64,000 nt of DNA from Nemertoderma westbladi (GCA_032718475.1 JAUCBJ010004961.1:1-64000); one strand, 5' to 3'; shown: positions 21,100-34,886, counted from the first letter of the stretch. Notes: generated by a model not told the origin, from the sequence alone. Numbers and translations are program-made.

Positions 21100-22140
21100 G
21101 AGCAAATGGAAAACTCATTGCCCTACCCACGGTGTAAGGCACAGAGCAAATGGAAAACTCATTTCCCCACCCACGGTGTAAGGCACAGAGCAAATGGAAA
21201 ACTCATTTCACCACCCACGGTGTAAGGCACAGAGCAAATGGAAAACTCATTGCCCTACCCACGGTGTAAGGCACAGAGCAAATGGAAAACTAATTTCCCC
21301 ACCCACGGTGTAAGGCACAGAGCAAATGGAAAACTCATTTCCCCACCCACGGTGTAAGGCACAGAGCAAATGGAAAACTCATTTCACCACCCACGGTGTA
21401 AGGCACAGAGCAAATGGAAAACTCATTGCCCTACCCACGGTGTAAGGCACAGAGCAAATGGAAAACTAATTTCCCCACCCACGGTGTAAGGCACAGAGCA
21501 AATGGAAAACTAATTTACCCACCCACGGTGTAAGGCACAGAGCAAATGGAAAACTCATTTCCCCACCCACGGTGTAAGGCACAGAGCAAATGGAAAACTC
21601 ATTTCCCCACCCACGGTGTAAGGCACAGAGCAAATGGAAAACTCATTTACCCACCCACGGTGTAAGGCACAGAGCAAATGGAAAACTCATTTCACCACCC
21701 ACGGTGTAAGGCACAGAGCAAATGGAAAACTCATTTCCCCACCCACGGTGTAAGGCACAGAGCAAATGGAAAACTCATTTCCCCACCCACGGTGTAAGGC
21801 ACAGAGCAAATGGAAAACTCATTTACCCACCCACGGTGTAAGGCACAGAGCAAATGGAAAACTAATTTCCCCACCCACGGTCTAAGGCACAGAGCAAATG
21901 GAAAACTCATTTCCCCACCCACGGTGTAAGGCACAGAGCAAATGGAAAACTCATTTCCCCACCCACGGTGTAAGGCACAGAGCAAATGGAAAACTCATTT
22001 CCCCACCCACGGTGTAAGGCACAGAGCAAATGGAAAACTCATTTACCCACCCACGGTGTAAGGCACAGAGCAAATGGAAAACTAATTTCCCCACCCACGG
22101 TCTAAGGCACAGAGCAAATGGAAAACTAATTTCCCCACCC
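21100..22140. repeat. 3-, 4- and 5-monomer periodicities
   Basis: TGCCCTACCC recurs at 21119, 21251 and 21427 (132- and 176-bp steps). The series CCCC, TTTACCC, CTAATTT, GTCTAA at 21731-21985 recurs 220 bp later. Confidence 0.7.
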
Positions 22141-23159
22141 ACGGTCTAAGGCACAGAGCAAATGGAAAACTCATTGCCCTACCCACGGTGTAAGGCACAG
22201 AGCAAATGGAAAACTCATTTACCCACCCACGGTGTAAGGCACAGAGCAAATGGAAAACTCATTTCACCACCCACGGTGTAAGGCACAGAGCAAATGGAAA
22301 ACTCATTTCCCCACCCACGGTGTAAGGCACAGAGCAAATGGAAAACTCATTTCCCACCCACGGTGTAAGGCACAGAGCAAATGGAAAACTCATTTCCCAC
22401 CCACGGTGTAAGCCGCAGAGCAAATGGAAAACTCATTTCCCCACCCACGGTGTAAGGCACAGAGCAAATGGAAAACTCATTGCCCTACCCACGGTGTAAG
22501 GCACAGAGCAAATGGAAAACTCATTTCCCCACCCACGGTGTAAGGCACAGAGCAAATGGAAAACTCATTTCCCACCCACGGTGTAAGGCACAGAGCAAAT
22601 GGAAAACTCATTTCCCACCCACGGTGTAAGCCGCAGAGCAAATGGAAAACTCATTTCCCCACCCACGGTGTAAGGCAGAGAGCAAATGGAAAACTCATTT
22701 CACCAACCACGGTGTAAGGCACAGAGCAAATGGAAAACTCATTTCCCCACCCACGGTGTAAGGCACAGAGCAAATAGAAAACTAATTTCCCCACCCACGG
22801 TCTAAGGCACAGAGCAAATGGAAAACTCATTTCCCCACCCACGGTGTAAGGCAGAGAGCAAATGGAAAACTCATTTCCCACCCACGGTGTAAGGCACAGA
22901 GCAAATGGAAAACTAATTTACCCACCCACGGTGTAAGCCGCAGAGCAAATGGAAAACTCATTTCCCCACCCACGGTGTAAGGCACAGAGCAAATGGAAAA
23001 CTAATTTCCCCACCCACGGTGTAAGGCACAGAGCAAATGGAAAACTCATTGCCCTACCCACGGTGTAAGGCACAGAGCAAATGGAAAACTCATTTCCCCA
23101 CCCACGGTGTAAGGCACAGAGCAAATAGAAAACTAATTTCCCCACCCATGGTGTAAGGC

Positions 23160-26100
23160 ACAGAACAAATGGAAAACTCATTTCCCGACCCACGGTGTAA
23201 GGCACAGAGCAAATGGAAAACTCATTTCCCCACCCACGGTCTAAGGCACAGAGCAAATGGAAAACTCATTTCCCCACCCACGGTGTAAGGCAGAGAGCAA
23301 ATGGAAAACTCATTTACCCACCCACGGTGTAAGGCACAGAGCAAATGGAAAACTCATTTCCCCACCCACGGTGTAAGGCACAGAGCAAATGGAAAACTCA
23401 TTTCCCCACCCACGGTCTAAGGCACAGAGCAAATGGAAAACTCATTTCCCCACCCACGGTGTAAGGCACAGAGCAAATGGAAAACTAATTTCCCCACCCA
23501 CGGTGTAAGGCACAGAGCAAATGGAAAACTCATTTCCCCACCCATGGTGTAAGGCACAGAACAAATGGAAAACTCATTTCCCGACCCACGGTGTAAGGCA
23601 CAGAGCAAATGGAAAACTCATTTCCCCACCCACGGTCTAAGGCACAGAGCAAATGGAAAACTCATTTCCCCACCCACGGTGTAAGGCAGAGAGCAAATGG
23701 AAAACTAATTTCCCCACCCACGGTGTAAGCCGCAGAGCAAATGGAAAACTCATTTCCCCACCCACGGTGTAAGGCACAGAGCAAATGGAAAACTCATTGC
23801 CCTACCCACGGTGTAAGGCACAGAGCAAATGGAAAACTCATTGCCCTACCCACGGTGTAAGGCACAGAGCAAATGGAAAACTCATTGCCCCACCCATGGT
23901 GTAAGGCACAGAGCAAATGGAAAACTCATTTCCCCACCCACGGTGTAAGGCAGAGAGCAAATGGAAAACTCATTTCCCCACCCACGGTGTAAGCCGCAGA
24001 GCAAATGGAAAACTCATTTCCCCACCCACGGTGTAAGGCACAGAGCAAATGGAAAACTCATTGCCCTACCCACGGTGTAAGGCACAGAGCAAATGGAAAA
24101 CTCATTTCCCCACCCACGGTGTAAGGCACAGAGCAAATAGAAAACTAATTTCCCCACCCACGGTCTAAGGCACAGAGCAAATGGAAAACTCATTTCCCAC
24201 CCACGGTGTAAGGCACAGAGCAAATGGAAAACTCATTTCCCCACCCACGGTGTAAGCCGCAGAGCAAATAGAAAACTAATTTCCCCACCCACGGTCTAAG
24301 GCACAGAGCAAATGGAAAACTCATTTCCCCACCCACGGTCTAAGGCACAGAGCAAATGGAAAACTCATTTCCCCACCCACGGTGTAAGGCACAGAGCAAA
24401 TGGAAAACTCATTTCCCCACCCACGGTGTAAGGCACAGAGCAAATGGAAAACTCATTTCCCCACCCACGGTGTTAGGCAGAGAGCAAATGGAAAACTAAT
24501 TTACCCACCCACGGTGTAAGGCACAGAGCAAATGGAAAACTCATTTCCCCACCCACGGTGTAAGGCACAGAGCAAATGGAAAACTCATTTCCCCACCCAC
24601 GGTGTAAGCCGCAGAGCAAATAGAAATCTAATTTCCCCACCCACGGTCTAAGGCACAGAGCAAATGGAAAACTCATTTCCCCACCCATGGTGTAAGGCAC
24701 AGAGCAAGTAGAAAACTAATTTCCCCACCCACGGTCTAAGGCACAGAGCAAATGGAAAACTAATTTCCCGACCCACGGTGTAAGGCACAGAGCAAATGGA
24801 AAACTCATTTACCCACCCACGGTGTAAGCCGCAGAGCAAATAGAAAACTAATTTCCCGACCCACGGTGTAAGGCACAGAGCAAATGGAAAACTAATTTAC
24901 CCACCCACGGTGTAAGCCGCAGAGCAAATAGAAAACTAATTTCCCCACCCACGGTCTAAGGCACAGAGCAAATGGAAAACTAATTTCCCCACCCACGGTC
25001 TAAGGCACAGAGCAAATGGAAAACTCATTTCCCCACCCACGGTGTAAGCCGCAGAGCAAATGGAAAACTCATTTCCCCACCCACGGTGTAAGGCACAGAG
25101 CAAATAGAAAACTCATTTCCCCACCCACGGTGTAAGGCACAGAGCAAATAGAAAACTAATTTCCCCACCCACGGTGTTAGGCAGAGAGCAAATGGAAAAC
25201 TCATTTCCCCACCCACGGTGTAAGGCACAGAGCAAATGGAAAACTCATTTCCCCACCCACGGTGTAAGCCGCAGAGCAAATGGAAAACTCATTTCCCCAC
25301 CCACGGTGTAAGGCACAGAGCAAATGGAAAACTCATTTCCCCACCCACGGTGTAAGGCACAGAGCAAATAGAAAACTAATTTCCCCACCCACGGTGTTAG
25401 GCAGAGAGCAAATGGAAAACTCATTTCCCCACCCACGGTGTAAGGCACAGAGCAAATGGAAAACTCATTTCCCCACCCACGGTGTAAGCCGCAGAGCAAA
25501 TGGAAAACTAATTTCCCCACCCACGGTGTAAGGCACAGAGCAAATGGAAAACTCATTTCCCCACCCACGGTGTAAGGCACAGAGCAAATAGAAAACTAAT
25601 TTACCCACCCACGGTGTTAGGCAGAGAGCAAATGGAAAACTCATTTCACCACCCACGGTGTAAGGCACAGAGCAAATGGAAAACTCATTTCCCCACCCAC
25701 GGTGTAAGCCACAGAGCAAATGGAAAACTCATTTCACCACCCACGGTGTAAGGCACAGAGCAAATGGAAAACTCATTTCCCCACCCACGGTGTAAGCCAC
25801 AGAGCAAATGGAAAACTCATTTCACCACCCACGGTGTAAGGCACAGAGCAAATAGAAAACTCATTTCCCACCCACGGTGTAAGGCACAGAGCAAATGGAA
25901 AACTAATTTCACCACCCACGGTGTAAGCCACAGAGCAAATGGAAAACTCATTTCCCCACCCACGGTGTAAGCCACAGAGCAAATGGAAAACTCATTTCAC
26001 CACCCACGGTGTAAGCCACAGAGCAAATGGAAAACTCATTTCCCCACCCACGGTGTAAGGCACAGAGCAAATGGAAAACTCATTTCCCCACCCACGGTGT

Positions 26101-26718
26101 AAGGCACAGAGCAAATGGAAAACTCATTTCCCCACCCACGGTGTAAGGCACAGAGCAAATGGAAAACTCATTTCCCCACCCACGGTCTAAGGCACAGAGC
26201 AAATGGAAAACTCATTTCCCCACCCACGGTGTAAGGCACAGAGCAAATGGAAAACTTATTTCCCCACCCACGGTGTAAGGCGCAGAGCAAAAGGAAAACT
26301 CATTTCCCCACCCACGGTGTAAGGCACAGAGCAAATAGAAAACTAATTTACCCACCCACGGTGTTAGGCAGAGAGCAAATGGAAAACTCATTTCACCACC
26401 CACGGTGTAAGGCACAGAGCAAATGGAAAACTCATTTCCCCACCCACGGTGTAAGCCACAGAGCAAATGGAAAACTCATTTCACCACCCACGGTGTAAGG
26501 CACAGAGCAAATGGAAAACTCATTTCCCCACCCACGGTGTAAGCCACAGAGCAAATGGAAAACTCATTTCACCACCCACGGTGTAAGGCACAGAGCAAAT
26601 AGAAAACTCATTTCCCACCCACGGTGTAAGGCACAGAGCAAATGGAAAACTAATTTCACCACCCACGGTGTAAGCCACAGAGCAAATGGAAAACTCATTT
26701 CCCCACCCACGGTGTAAG
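23160..26718. repeat. Segmental tandem duplication within the satellite, copy A
   Basis: The monomer order here, with private variants (AGAACAAATGG, GAGCAAGTAG, CAAATAGAAATCTAA, GTGTTAGGCAGAG), is repeated in copy B at about 26897-30367. The offset changes stepwise along the block, 3737, 3957, 3781 and 3649 bp. The steps correspond to gains or losses of about 5, 4 and 3 whole monomers. Inside it, GTGTTAGGCAGAG at about 25175, 25395 and 25614 shows a 5-monomer repeat. A 747-bp (17-monomer) duplication links 25764-25970 to 26511-26717. Confidence 0.85.
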
Positions 26719-26896
26719 CCGCAGAGCAAATGGAAAACTAATTTCCCCACCCACGGTGTAAGGCACAGAGCAAATGGAAAACTCATTTCCCCACCCACGG
26801 TGTAAGGCACAGAGCAAATAGAAAACTAATTTACCCACCCACGGTGTTAGGCAGAGAGCAAATGGAAAACTCATTTCACCACCCACGGTGTAAGGC

Positions 26897-29800
26897 ACAG
26901 AACAAATGGAAAACTCATTTCCCGACCCACGGTGTAAGGCACAGAGCAAATGGAAAACTCATTTCCCCACCCACGGTCTAAGGCACAGAGCAAATGGAAA
27001 ACTCATTTCCCCACCCACGGTGTAAGGCAGAGAGCAAATGGAAAACTCATTTACCCACCCACGGTGTAAGGCACAGAGCAAATGGAAAACTCATTTCCCC
27101 ACCCACGGTCTAAGGCACAGAGCAAATGGAAAACTCATTTCCCCACCCACGGTGTAAGGCACAGAGCAAATGGAAAACTAATTTCCCCACCCACGGTGTA
27201 AGGCACAGAGCAAATGGAAAACTCATTTCCCCACCCACGGTGTAAGGCAGAGAGCAAATGGAAAACTCATTTACCCACCCACGGTGTAAGGCACAGAGCA
27301 AATGGAAAACTCATTTCCCCACCCACGGTGTAAGGCACAGAGCAAATGGAAAACTCATTTCCCCACCCACGGTCTAAGGCACAGAGCAAATGGAAAACTC
27401 ATTTCCCCACCCACGGTGTAAGGCACAGAGCAAATGGAAAACTAATTTCCCCACCCACGGTGTAAGGCACAGAGCAAATGGAAAACTCATTTCCCCACCC
27501 ATGGTGTAAGGCACAGAACAAATGGAAAACTCATTTCCCGACCCACGGTGTAAGGCACAGAGCAAATGGAAAACTCATTTCCCCACCCACGGTCTAAGGC
27601 ACAGAGCAAATGGAAAACTCATTTCCCCACCCACGGTGTAAGGCAGAGAGCAAATGGAAAACTAATTTCCCCACCCACGGTGTAAGGCACAGAGCAAATG
27701 GAAAACTCATTTCCCCACCCACGGTGTAAGGCAGAGAGCAAATGGAAAACTCATTTCCCCACCCACGGTGTAAGCCGCAGAGCAAATGGAAAACTCATTT
27801 CCCCACCCACGGTGTAAGGCACAGAGCAAATGGAAAACTCATTGCCCTACCCACGGTGTAAGGCACAGAGCAAATGGAAAACTCATTTCCCCACCCACGG
27901 TGTAAGGCACAGAGCAAATAGAAAACTAATTTCCCCACCCACGGTCTAAGGCACAGAGCAAATGGAAAACTCATTTCCCACCCACGGTGTAAGGCACAGA
28001 GCAAATGGAAAACTCATTTCCCCACCCACGGTGTAAGCCGCAGAGCAAATAGAAAACTAATTTCCCCACCCACGGTCTAAGGCACAGAGCAAATGGAAAA
28101 CTCATTTCCCCACCCACGGTCTAAGGCACAGAGCAAATGGAAAACTCATTTCCCCACCCACGGTGTAAGGCACAGAGCAAATGGAAAACTCATTTCCCCA
28201 CCCACGGTGTAAGGCACAGAGCAAATGGAAAACTCATTTCCCCACCCACGGTGTTAGGCAGAGAGCAAATGGAAAACTAATTTACCCACCCACGGTGTAA
28301 GGCACAGAGCAAATGGAAAACTCATTTCCCCACCCACGGTGTAAGGCACAGAGCAAATGGAAAACTCATTTCCCCACCCACGGTGTAAGCCGCAGAGCAA
28401 ATAGAAATCTAATTTCCCCACCCACGGTCTAAGGCACAGAGCAAATGGAAAACTCATTTCCCCACCCATGGTGTAAGGCACAGAGCAAGTAGAAAACTAA
28501 TTTCCCCACCCACGGTGTAAGGCACAGAGCAAATGGAAAACTAATTTACCCACCCACGGTGTAAGCCGCAGAGCAAATAGAAAACTAATTTCCCCACCCA
28601 CGGTCTAAGGCACAGAGCAAATGGAAAACTAATTTCCCCACCCACGGTCTAAGGCACAGAGCAAATGGAAAACTCATTTCCCCACCCACGGTGTAAGCCG
28701 CAGAGCAAATGGAAAACTCATTTCCCCACCCACGGTGTAAGGCACAGAGCAAATAGAAAACTCATTTCCCCACCCACGGTGTAAGGCACAGAGCAAATAG
28801 AAAACTAATTTCCCCACCCACGGTGTTAGGCAGAGAGCAAATGGAAAACTCATTTCCCCACCCACGGTGTAAGGCACAGAGCAAATGGAAAACTCATTTC
28901 CCCACCCACGGTGTAAGCCGCAGAGCAAATGGAAAACTCATTTCCCCACCCACGGTGTAAGGCACAGAGCAAATGGAAAACTCATTTCCCCACCCACGGT
29001 GTAAGGCACAGAGCAAATAGAAAACTAATTTCCCCACCCACGGTGTTAGGCAGAGAGCAAATGGAAAACTCATTTCCCCACCCACGGTGTAAGGCACAGA
29101 GCAAATGGAAAACTCATTTCCCCACCCACGGTGTAAGCCGCAGAGCAAATGGAAAACTAATTTCCCCACCCACGGTGTAAGGCACAGAGCAAATGGAAAA
29201 CTCATTTCCCCACCCACGGTGTAAGGCACAGAGCAAATAGAAAACTAATTTACCCACCCACGGTGTTAGGCAGAGAGCAAATGGAAAACTCATTTCACCA
29301 CCCACGGTGTAAGGCACAGAGCAAATGGAAAACTCATTTCCCCACCCACGGTGTAAGCCACAGAGCAAATGGAAAACTCATTTCACCACCCACGGTGTAA
29401 GGCACAGAGCAAATGGAAAACTCATTTCCCCACCCACGGTGTAAGCCACAGAGCAAATGGAAAACTCATTTCACCACCCACGGTGTAAGGCACAGAGCAA
29501 ATAGAAAACTCATTTCCCACCCACGGTGTAAGGCACAGAGCAAATGGAAAACTAATTTCACCACCCACGGTGTAAGCCACAGAGCAAATGGAAAACTCAT
29601 TTCCCCACCCACGGTGTAAGCCACAGAGCAAATGGAAAACTCATTTCACCACCCACGGTGTAAGCCACAGAGCAAATGGAAAACTCATTTCCCCACCCAC
29701 GGTGTAAGGCACAGAGCAAATGGAAAACTCATTTCCCCACCCACGGTGTAAGGCACAGAGCAAATGGAAAACTCATTTCCCCACCCACGGTGTAAGGCAC

Positions 29801-30367
29801 AGAGCAAATGGAAAACTCATTTCCCCACCCACGGTCTAAGGCACAGAGCAAATGGAAAACTCATTTCCCCACCCACGGTGTAAGGCACAGAGCAAATGGA
29901 AAACTTATTTCCCCACCCACGGTGTAAGGCGCAGAGCAAAAGGAAAACTCATTTCCCCACCCACGGTGTAAGGCACAGAGCAAATAGAAAACTAATTTAC
30001 CCACCCACGGTGTTAGGCAGAGAGCAAATGGAAAACTCATTTCACCACCCACGGTGTAAGGCACAGAGCAAATGGAAAACTCATTTCCCCACCCACGGTG
30101 TAAGCCACAGAGCAAATGGAAAACTCATTTCACCACCCACGGTGTAAGGCACAGAGCAAATGGAAAACTCATTTCCCCACCCACGGTGTAAGCCACAGAG
30201 CAAATGGAAAACTCATTTCACCACCCACGGTGTAAGGCACAGAGCAAATAGAAAACTCATTTCCCACCCACGGTGTAAGGCACAGAGCAAATGGAAAACT
30301 AATTTCACCACCCACGGTGTAAGCCACAGAGCAAATGGAAAACTCATTTCCCCACCCACGGTGTAAG
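26897..30367. repeat. Segmental tandem duplication within the satellite, copy B
   Basis: This is the downstream partner of 23160-26718. It preserves the same private variants and the same internal 747-bp repeat (29413-29619 and 30160-30366). It departs from copy A at about 30368, where GCCACAG replaces GCCGCAG. Confidence 0.85.
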
Positions 30368-33300
30368 CCACAGAGCAAATGGAAAACTCATTTCACCACC
30401 CACGGTGTAAGCCACAGAGCAAATGGAAAACTCATTTCCCCACCCACGGTGTAAGGCACAGAGCAAATGGAAAACTCATTTCCCCACCCACGGTGTAAGG
30501 CACAGAGCAAATGGAAAACTCATTTCCCCACCCACGGTGTAAGGCACAGAGCAAATGGAAAACTCATTTCCCCACCCACGGTCTAAGGCACAGAGCAAAT
30601 GGAAAACTCATTTCCCCACCCACGGTGTAAGGCACAGAGCAAATGGAAAACTCATTTCCCCACCCACGGTGTAAGCCGCAGAGCAAATGGAAAACTAATT
30701 TCCCCACCCACGGTGTAAGGCGCAGAGCAAATGGAAAACTCATTTCCCCACCCACGGTCTAAGGCACAGAGCAAATGGAAAACTCATTTCCCCACCCACG
30801 GTGTAAGCCGCAGAGCAAATGGAAAACTAATTTCCCCACCCACGGTGTAAGCCGCAGAGCAAATGGAAAACTAATTTCCCCACCCACGGTGTAAGCCGCA
30901 GAGCAAATGGAAAACTCATTTCCCCACCCACGGTGTAAGGCGCAGAGCAAATGGAAAACTCATTTCCCCACCCACGGTGTAAGGCAGAGAGCAAAAGGAA
31001 AACTCATTTCCCCACCCACGGTGTAAGGCACAGAGCAAATGGAAAACTAATTTCCCCACCCACGGTGTAAGGCACAGAGCAAATGGAAAACTCATTTCCC
31101 CACCCACGGTCTAAGGCACAGAGCAAATGGAAAACTCATTTCCCCACCCACGGTGTAAGGCACAGAGCAAATGGAAAACTTATTTCCCCACCCACGGTGT
31201 AAGGCACAGAGCAAATGGAAAACTAATTTCCCCACCCACGGTCTAAGGCACAGAGCAAATGGAAAACTCATTTCCCCACCCACGGTGTAAGGCACAGAGC
31301 AAATGGAAAACTCATTTCCCCACCCACGGTGTAAGGCACAGAGCAAATGGAAAACTAATTTCCCCACCCACGGTCTAAGGCACAGAGCAAATGGAAAACT
31401 CATTTCCCCACCCACGGTGTAAGGCACAGAGCAAATGGAAAACTCATTTCCCCACCCACGGTGTAAGCCGCAGAGCAAATGGAAAACTAATTTCCCCACC
31501 CACGGTGTAAGGCGCAGAGCAAATGGAAAACTCATTTCCCCACCCACGGTGTAAGGCAGAGAGCAAAAGGAAAACTCATTTCCCCACCCACGGTGTAAGG
31601 CACAGAGCAAATGGAAAACTCATTTCCCCACCCACGGTGTAAGGCACAGAGCAAATGGAAAACTTATTTCCCCACCCACGGTGTAAGGCGCAGAGCAAAT
31701 GGAAAACTCATTTCCCCACCCACGGTCTAAGGCACAGAGCAAATGGAAAACTAATTTCCCGACCCACGCTGTAAGGCACAGAGCAAATGGAAAACTCATT
31801 TCCCCACCCACGGTCTAAGGCACAGAGCAAATGGAAAACTAATTTCCCGACCCACGGTGTAAGGCACAGAGCAAATGGAAAACTCATTTCCCCACCCACG
31901 GTCTAAGGCACAGAGCAAATGGAAAACTAATTTCCCGACCCACGCTGTAAGGCACAGAGCAAATGGAAAACTCATTTCACCACCCACGGTGTAAGGCACA
32001 GAGCAAATGGAAAACTCATTGCCCCACCCACGGTGTAAGGCACAGAGCAAATGGAAAACTCATTTCCCCACCCACGGTGTAAGGCACAGAGCAAATGGAA
32101 AACTAATTTACCCACCCACGGTGTAAGGCAGAGAGCAAATGGAAAACTCATTTCCCCACCCACGGTGTAAGGCACAGAGCAAATAGAAAACTAATTTCCC
32201 CACCCACGGTGTAAGGCACAGAGCAAATGGAAAACTTATTTCCCCACCCACGGTGTAAGGCACAGAGCAAATGGAAAACTAATTTACCCACCCACGGTGT
32301 AAGGCACAGAGCAAATAGAAAACTCATTTCCCCACCCACGGTGTAAGGCACAGAGCAAATGGAAAACTAATTTACCCACCCACGGTGTAAGGCAGAGAGC
32401 AAATGGAAAACTCATTTCCCCACCCACGGTGTAAGGCACAGAGCAAATAGAAAACTAATTTACCCACCCACGGTGTAAGGCACAGAGCAAATGGAAAACT
32501 CATTTCCCACCCACGGTGTAAGGCACAGAGCAAATAGAAAACTAATTTCCCCACCCACGGTGTAAGGCACAGAGCAAATGGAAAACTTATTTCCCCACCC
32601 ACGGTGTAAGGCACAGAGCAAATGGAAAACTTATTTCCCCACCCACGGTGTAAGGCGCAGAGCAAATGGAAAACTCATTTACCCACCCACGGTGTAAGGC
32701 ACAGAGCAAATAGAAAACTAATTTCCCCACCCACGGTGTAAGCCGCAGAGCAAATGGAAAACTCATTTCCCCACCCACGGTGTTAGGCAGAGAGCAAATG
32801 GAAAACTCATTTCACCACCCACGGTGTAAGGCACAGAGCAAATGGAAAACTCATTTCCCCACCCACGGTGTAAGCCGCAGAGCAAATGGAAAACTCATTT
32901 CCCCACCCACGGTGTAAGCCGCAGAGCAAATGGAAAACTCATTTCCCCACCCACGGTGTAAGCCGCAGAGCAAATGGAAAACTCATTTCCCCACCCACGG
33001 TGTTAGGCAGAGAGCAAATGGAAAACTCATTTCCCCACCCACGGTGTTAGGCAGAGAGCAAATGGAAAACTCATTTCACCACCCACGGTGTAAGGCACAG
33101 AGCAAATGGAAAACTCATTTCCCCACCCACGGTGTAAGGCACAGAGCAAATGGAAAACTCATTTCACCACCCACGGTGTAAGGCACAGAGCAAATGGAAA
33201 ACTCATTTCCCCACCCACGGTGTAAGGCACAGAGCAAATGGAAAACTCATTTCCCCACCCACGGTGTAAGCCGCAGAGCAAATGGAAAACTCATTTCCCC

Positions 33301-34845
33301 ACCCACGGTGTAAGGCACAGAGCAAATGGAAAACTCATTTCCCCACCCACGGTGTAAGCCGCAGAGCAAATGGAAAACTCATTTCACCACCCACGGTGTA
33401 AGGCGCAGAGCAAATGGAAAACTCATTTCCCCACCCACGGTGTAAGCCGCAGAGCAAATGGAAAACTCATTTCCCCACCCACGGTGTAAGGCACAGAGCA
33501 AATGGAAAACTCATTGCCCCACCCACGGTGTAAGGCACAGAGCAAATGGAAAACTCATTTCACCACCCACGGTGTAAGGCACAGAGCAAATGGAAAACTC
33601 ATTTCCCCACCCACGGTGTAAGGCACAGAGCAAATGGAAAACTCATTTCCCCACCCACGGTGTAAGCCGCAGAGCAAATGGAAAACTCATTTCACCACCC
33701 ACGGTGTAAGGCACAGAGCAAATGGAAAACTCATTTCCCCACCCACGGTGTAAGGCACAGAGCAAATGGAAAACTCATTTCCCCACCCACGGTGTAAGCC
33801 GCAGAGCAAATGGAAAACTCATTTCCCCACCCACGGTGTAAGGCACAGAGCAAATGGAAAACTCATTTCCCCACCCACGGTGTAAGGCACAGAGCAAATG
33901 GAAAACTAATTTCCCCACCCACGGTGTAAGGCACAGAGCAAATGGAAAACTCATTTCACCACCCACGGTGTAAGGCACAGAGCAAATGGAAAACTCATTT
34001 CCCCACCCACGGTGTAAGGCACAGAGCAAATGGAAAACTCATTTCCCCACCCACGGTGTAAGGCACAGAGCAAATGAAAAACTCATTTCCCCACCCACGG
34101 TGTAAGGCACAGAGCAAATGGAAAACTCATTTCCCACCCACGGTGTAAGGCACAGAGCAAATGGAAAACTCATTTCCCCACCCACGGTCTAAGGCACAGA
34201 GCAAATGGAAAACTCATTTCCCCACCCACGGTGTAAGGCACAGAGCAAATGGAAAACTCATTTCCCCACCCACGGTGTAAGGCACAGAGCAAATGGAAAA
34301 CTCATTTCCCCACCCACGGTCTAAGGCACAGAGCAAATGGAAAACTCATTTCCCCACCCACGGTGTAAGGCAGAGAGCAAATGGAAAACTCATTTCCCCA
34401 CCCACGGTGTAAGGCACAGAGCAAATGGAAAACTCATTTCCCCACCCACGGTGTAAGGCACAGAGCAAATGGAAAACTCATTTCCCCACGCACGGTGTAA
34501 GGCACAGAGCAAATGGAAAACTCATTTCCCCACCCACGGTGTAAGCCGCAGAGCAAATGGAAAACTAATTGCCCCACCCACGGTGTAAGGCACAGAGCAA
34601 ATAGAAAACTCATTTCCCCACCCACGGTGTAAGGCAGAGAGCAAATGGAAAACTCATTTCCCCACCCACGGTGTAAGGCACAGAGCAAATGGAAAACTCA
34701 TTTCCCCACCCACGGTGTAAGGCACAGAGCAAATGGAAAACTCATTTCCCCACGCACGGTGTAAGGCACAGAGCAAATGGAAAACTCATTTCCCCACCCA
34801 CGGTGTAAGCCGCAGAGCAAATGGAAAACTCATTTCCCCACCCAC

Positions 34846-34857
34846 TACTACTACTAG
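34846..34857 (-). repeat. (TAG)n tail of the LINE
   Basis: TACTACTACTAG on the plus strand is the 3'-terminal simple repeat of the element, directly abutting satellite CCCACCCAC. Confidence 0.7.
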
Positions 34858-34866
34858 GATCGGCAT

Positions 34867-34879
34867 GCTGCATTGCAGC
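34867..34879 (-). other. Hairpin in the LINE 3' UTR
   Basis: GCTGCA-T-TGCAGC is a near-perfect palindrome just after the stop codon and before the (TAG)n tail. LINE 3' ends often carry a stem-loop recognised by the element's RT; that role is inferred here. Confidence 0.45.
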
Positions 34880-34886
34880 TGCATTT

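Larger units (their letters stand above)
16774..34845. repeat. 44-bp satellite, block 2
   Basis: About 411 head-to-tail monomers in the same orientation as block 1, starting in the second hAT target duplication and ending at the LINE 3' junction. Between about 17 and 24 kb, monomers with CATTGCCCC, CATTGCCCT, TTTCACC, TTTACCC and GTGTGAGG are common. Monomers with the linked pair CAAATAG...CTAATTT are frequent from about 18.6 to 32.7 kb. A 45-bp monomer (GCAGAAGCAAATGG) lies at about 18061. Many antisense frames appear open for 60-170 codons, but this follows from the 132-bp (3 x 44) frame cycle. Confidence 0.98.
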
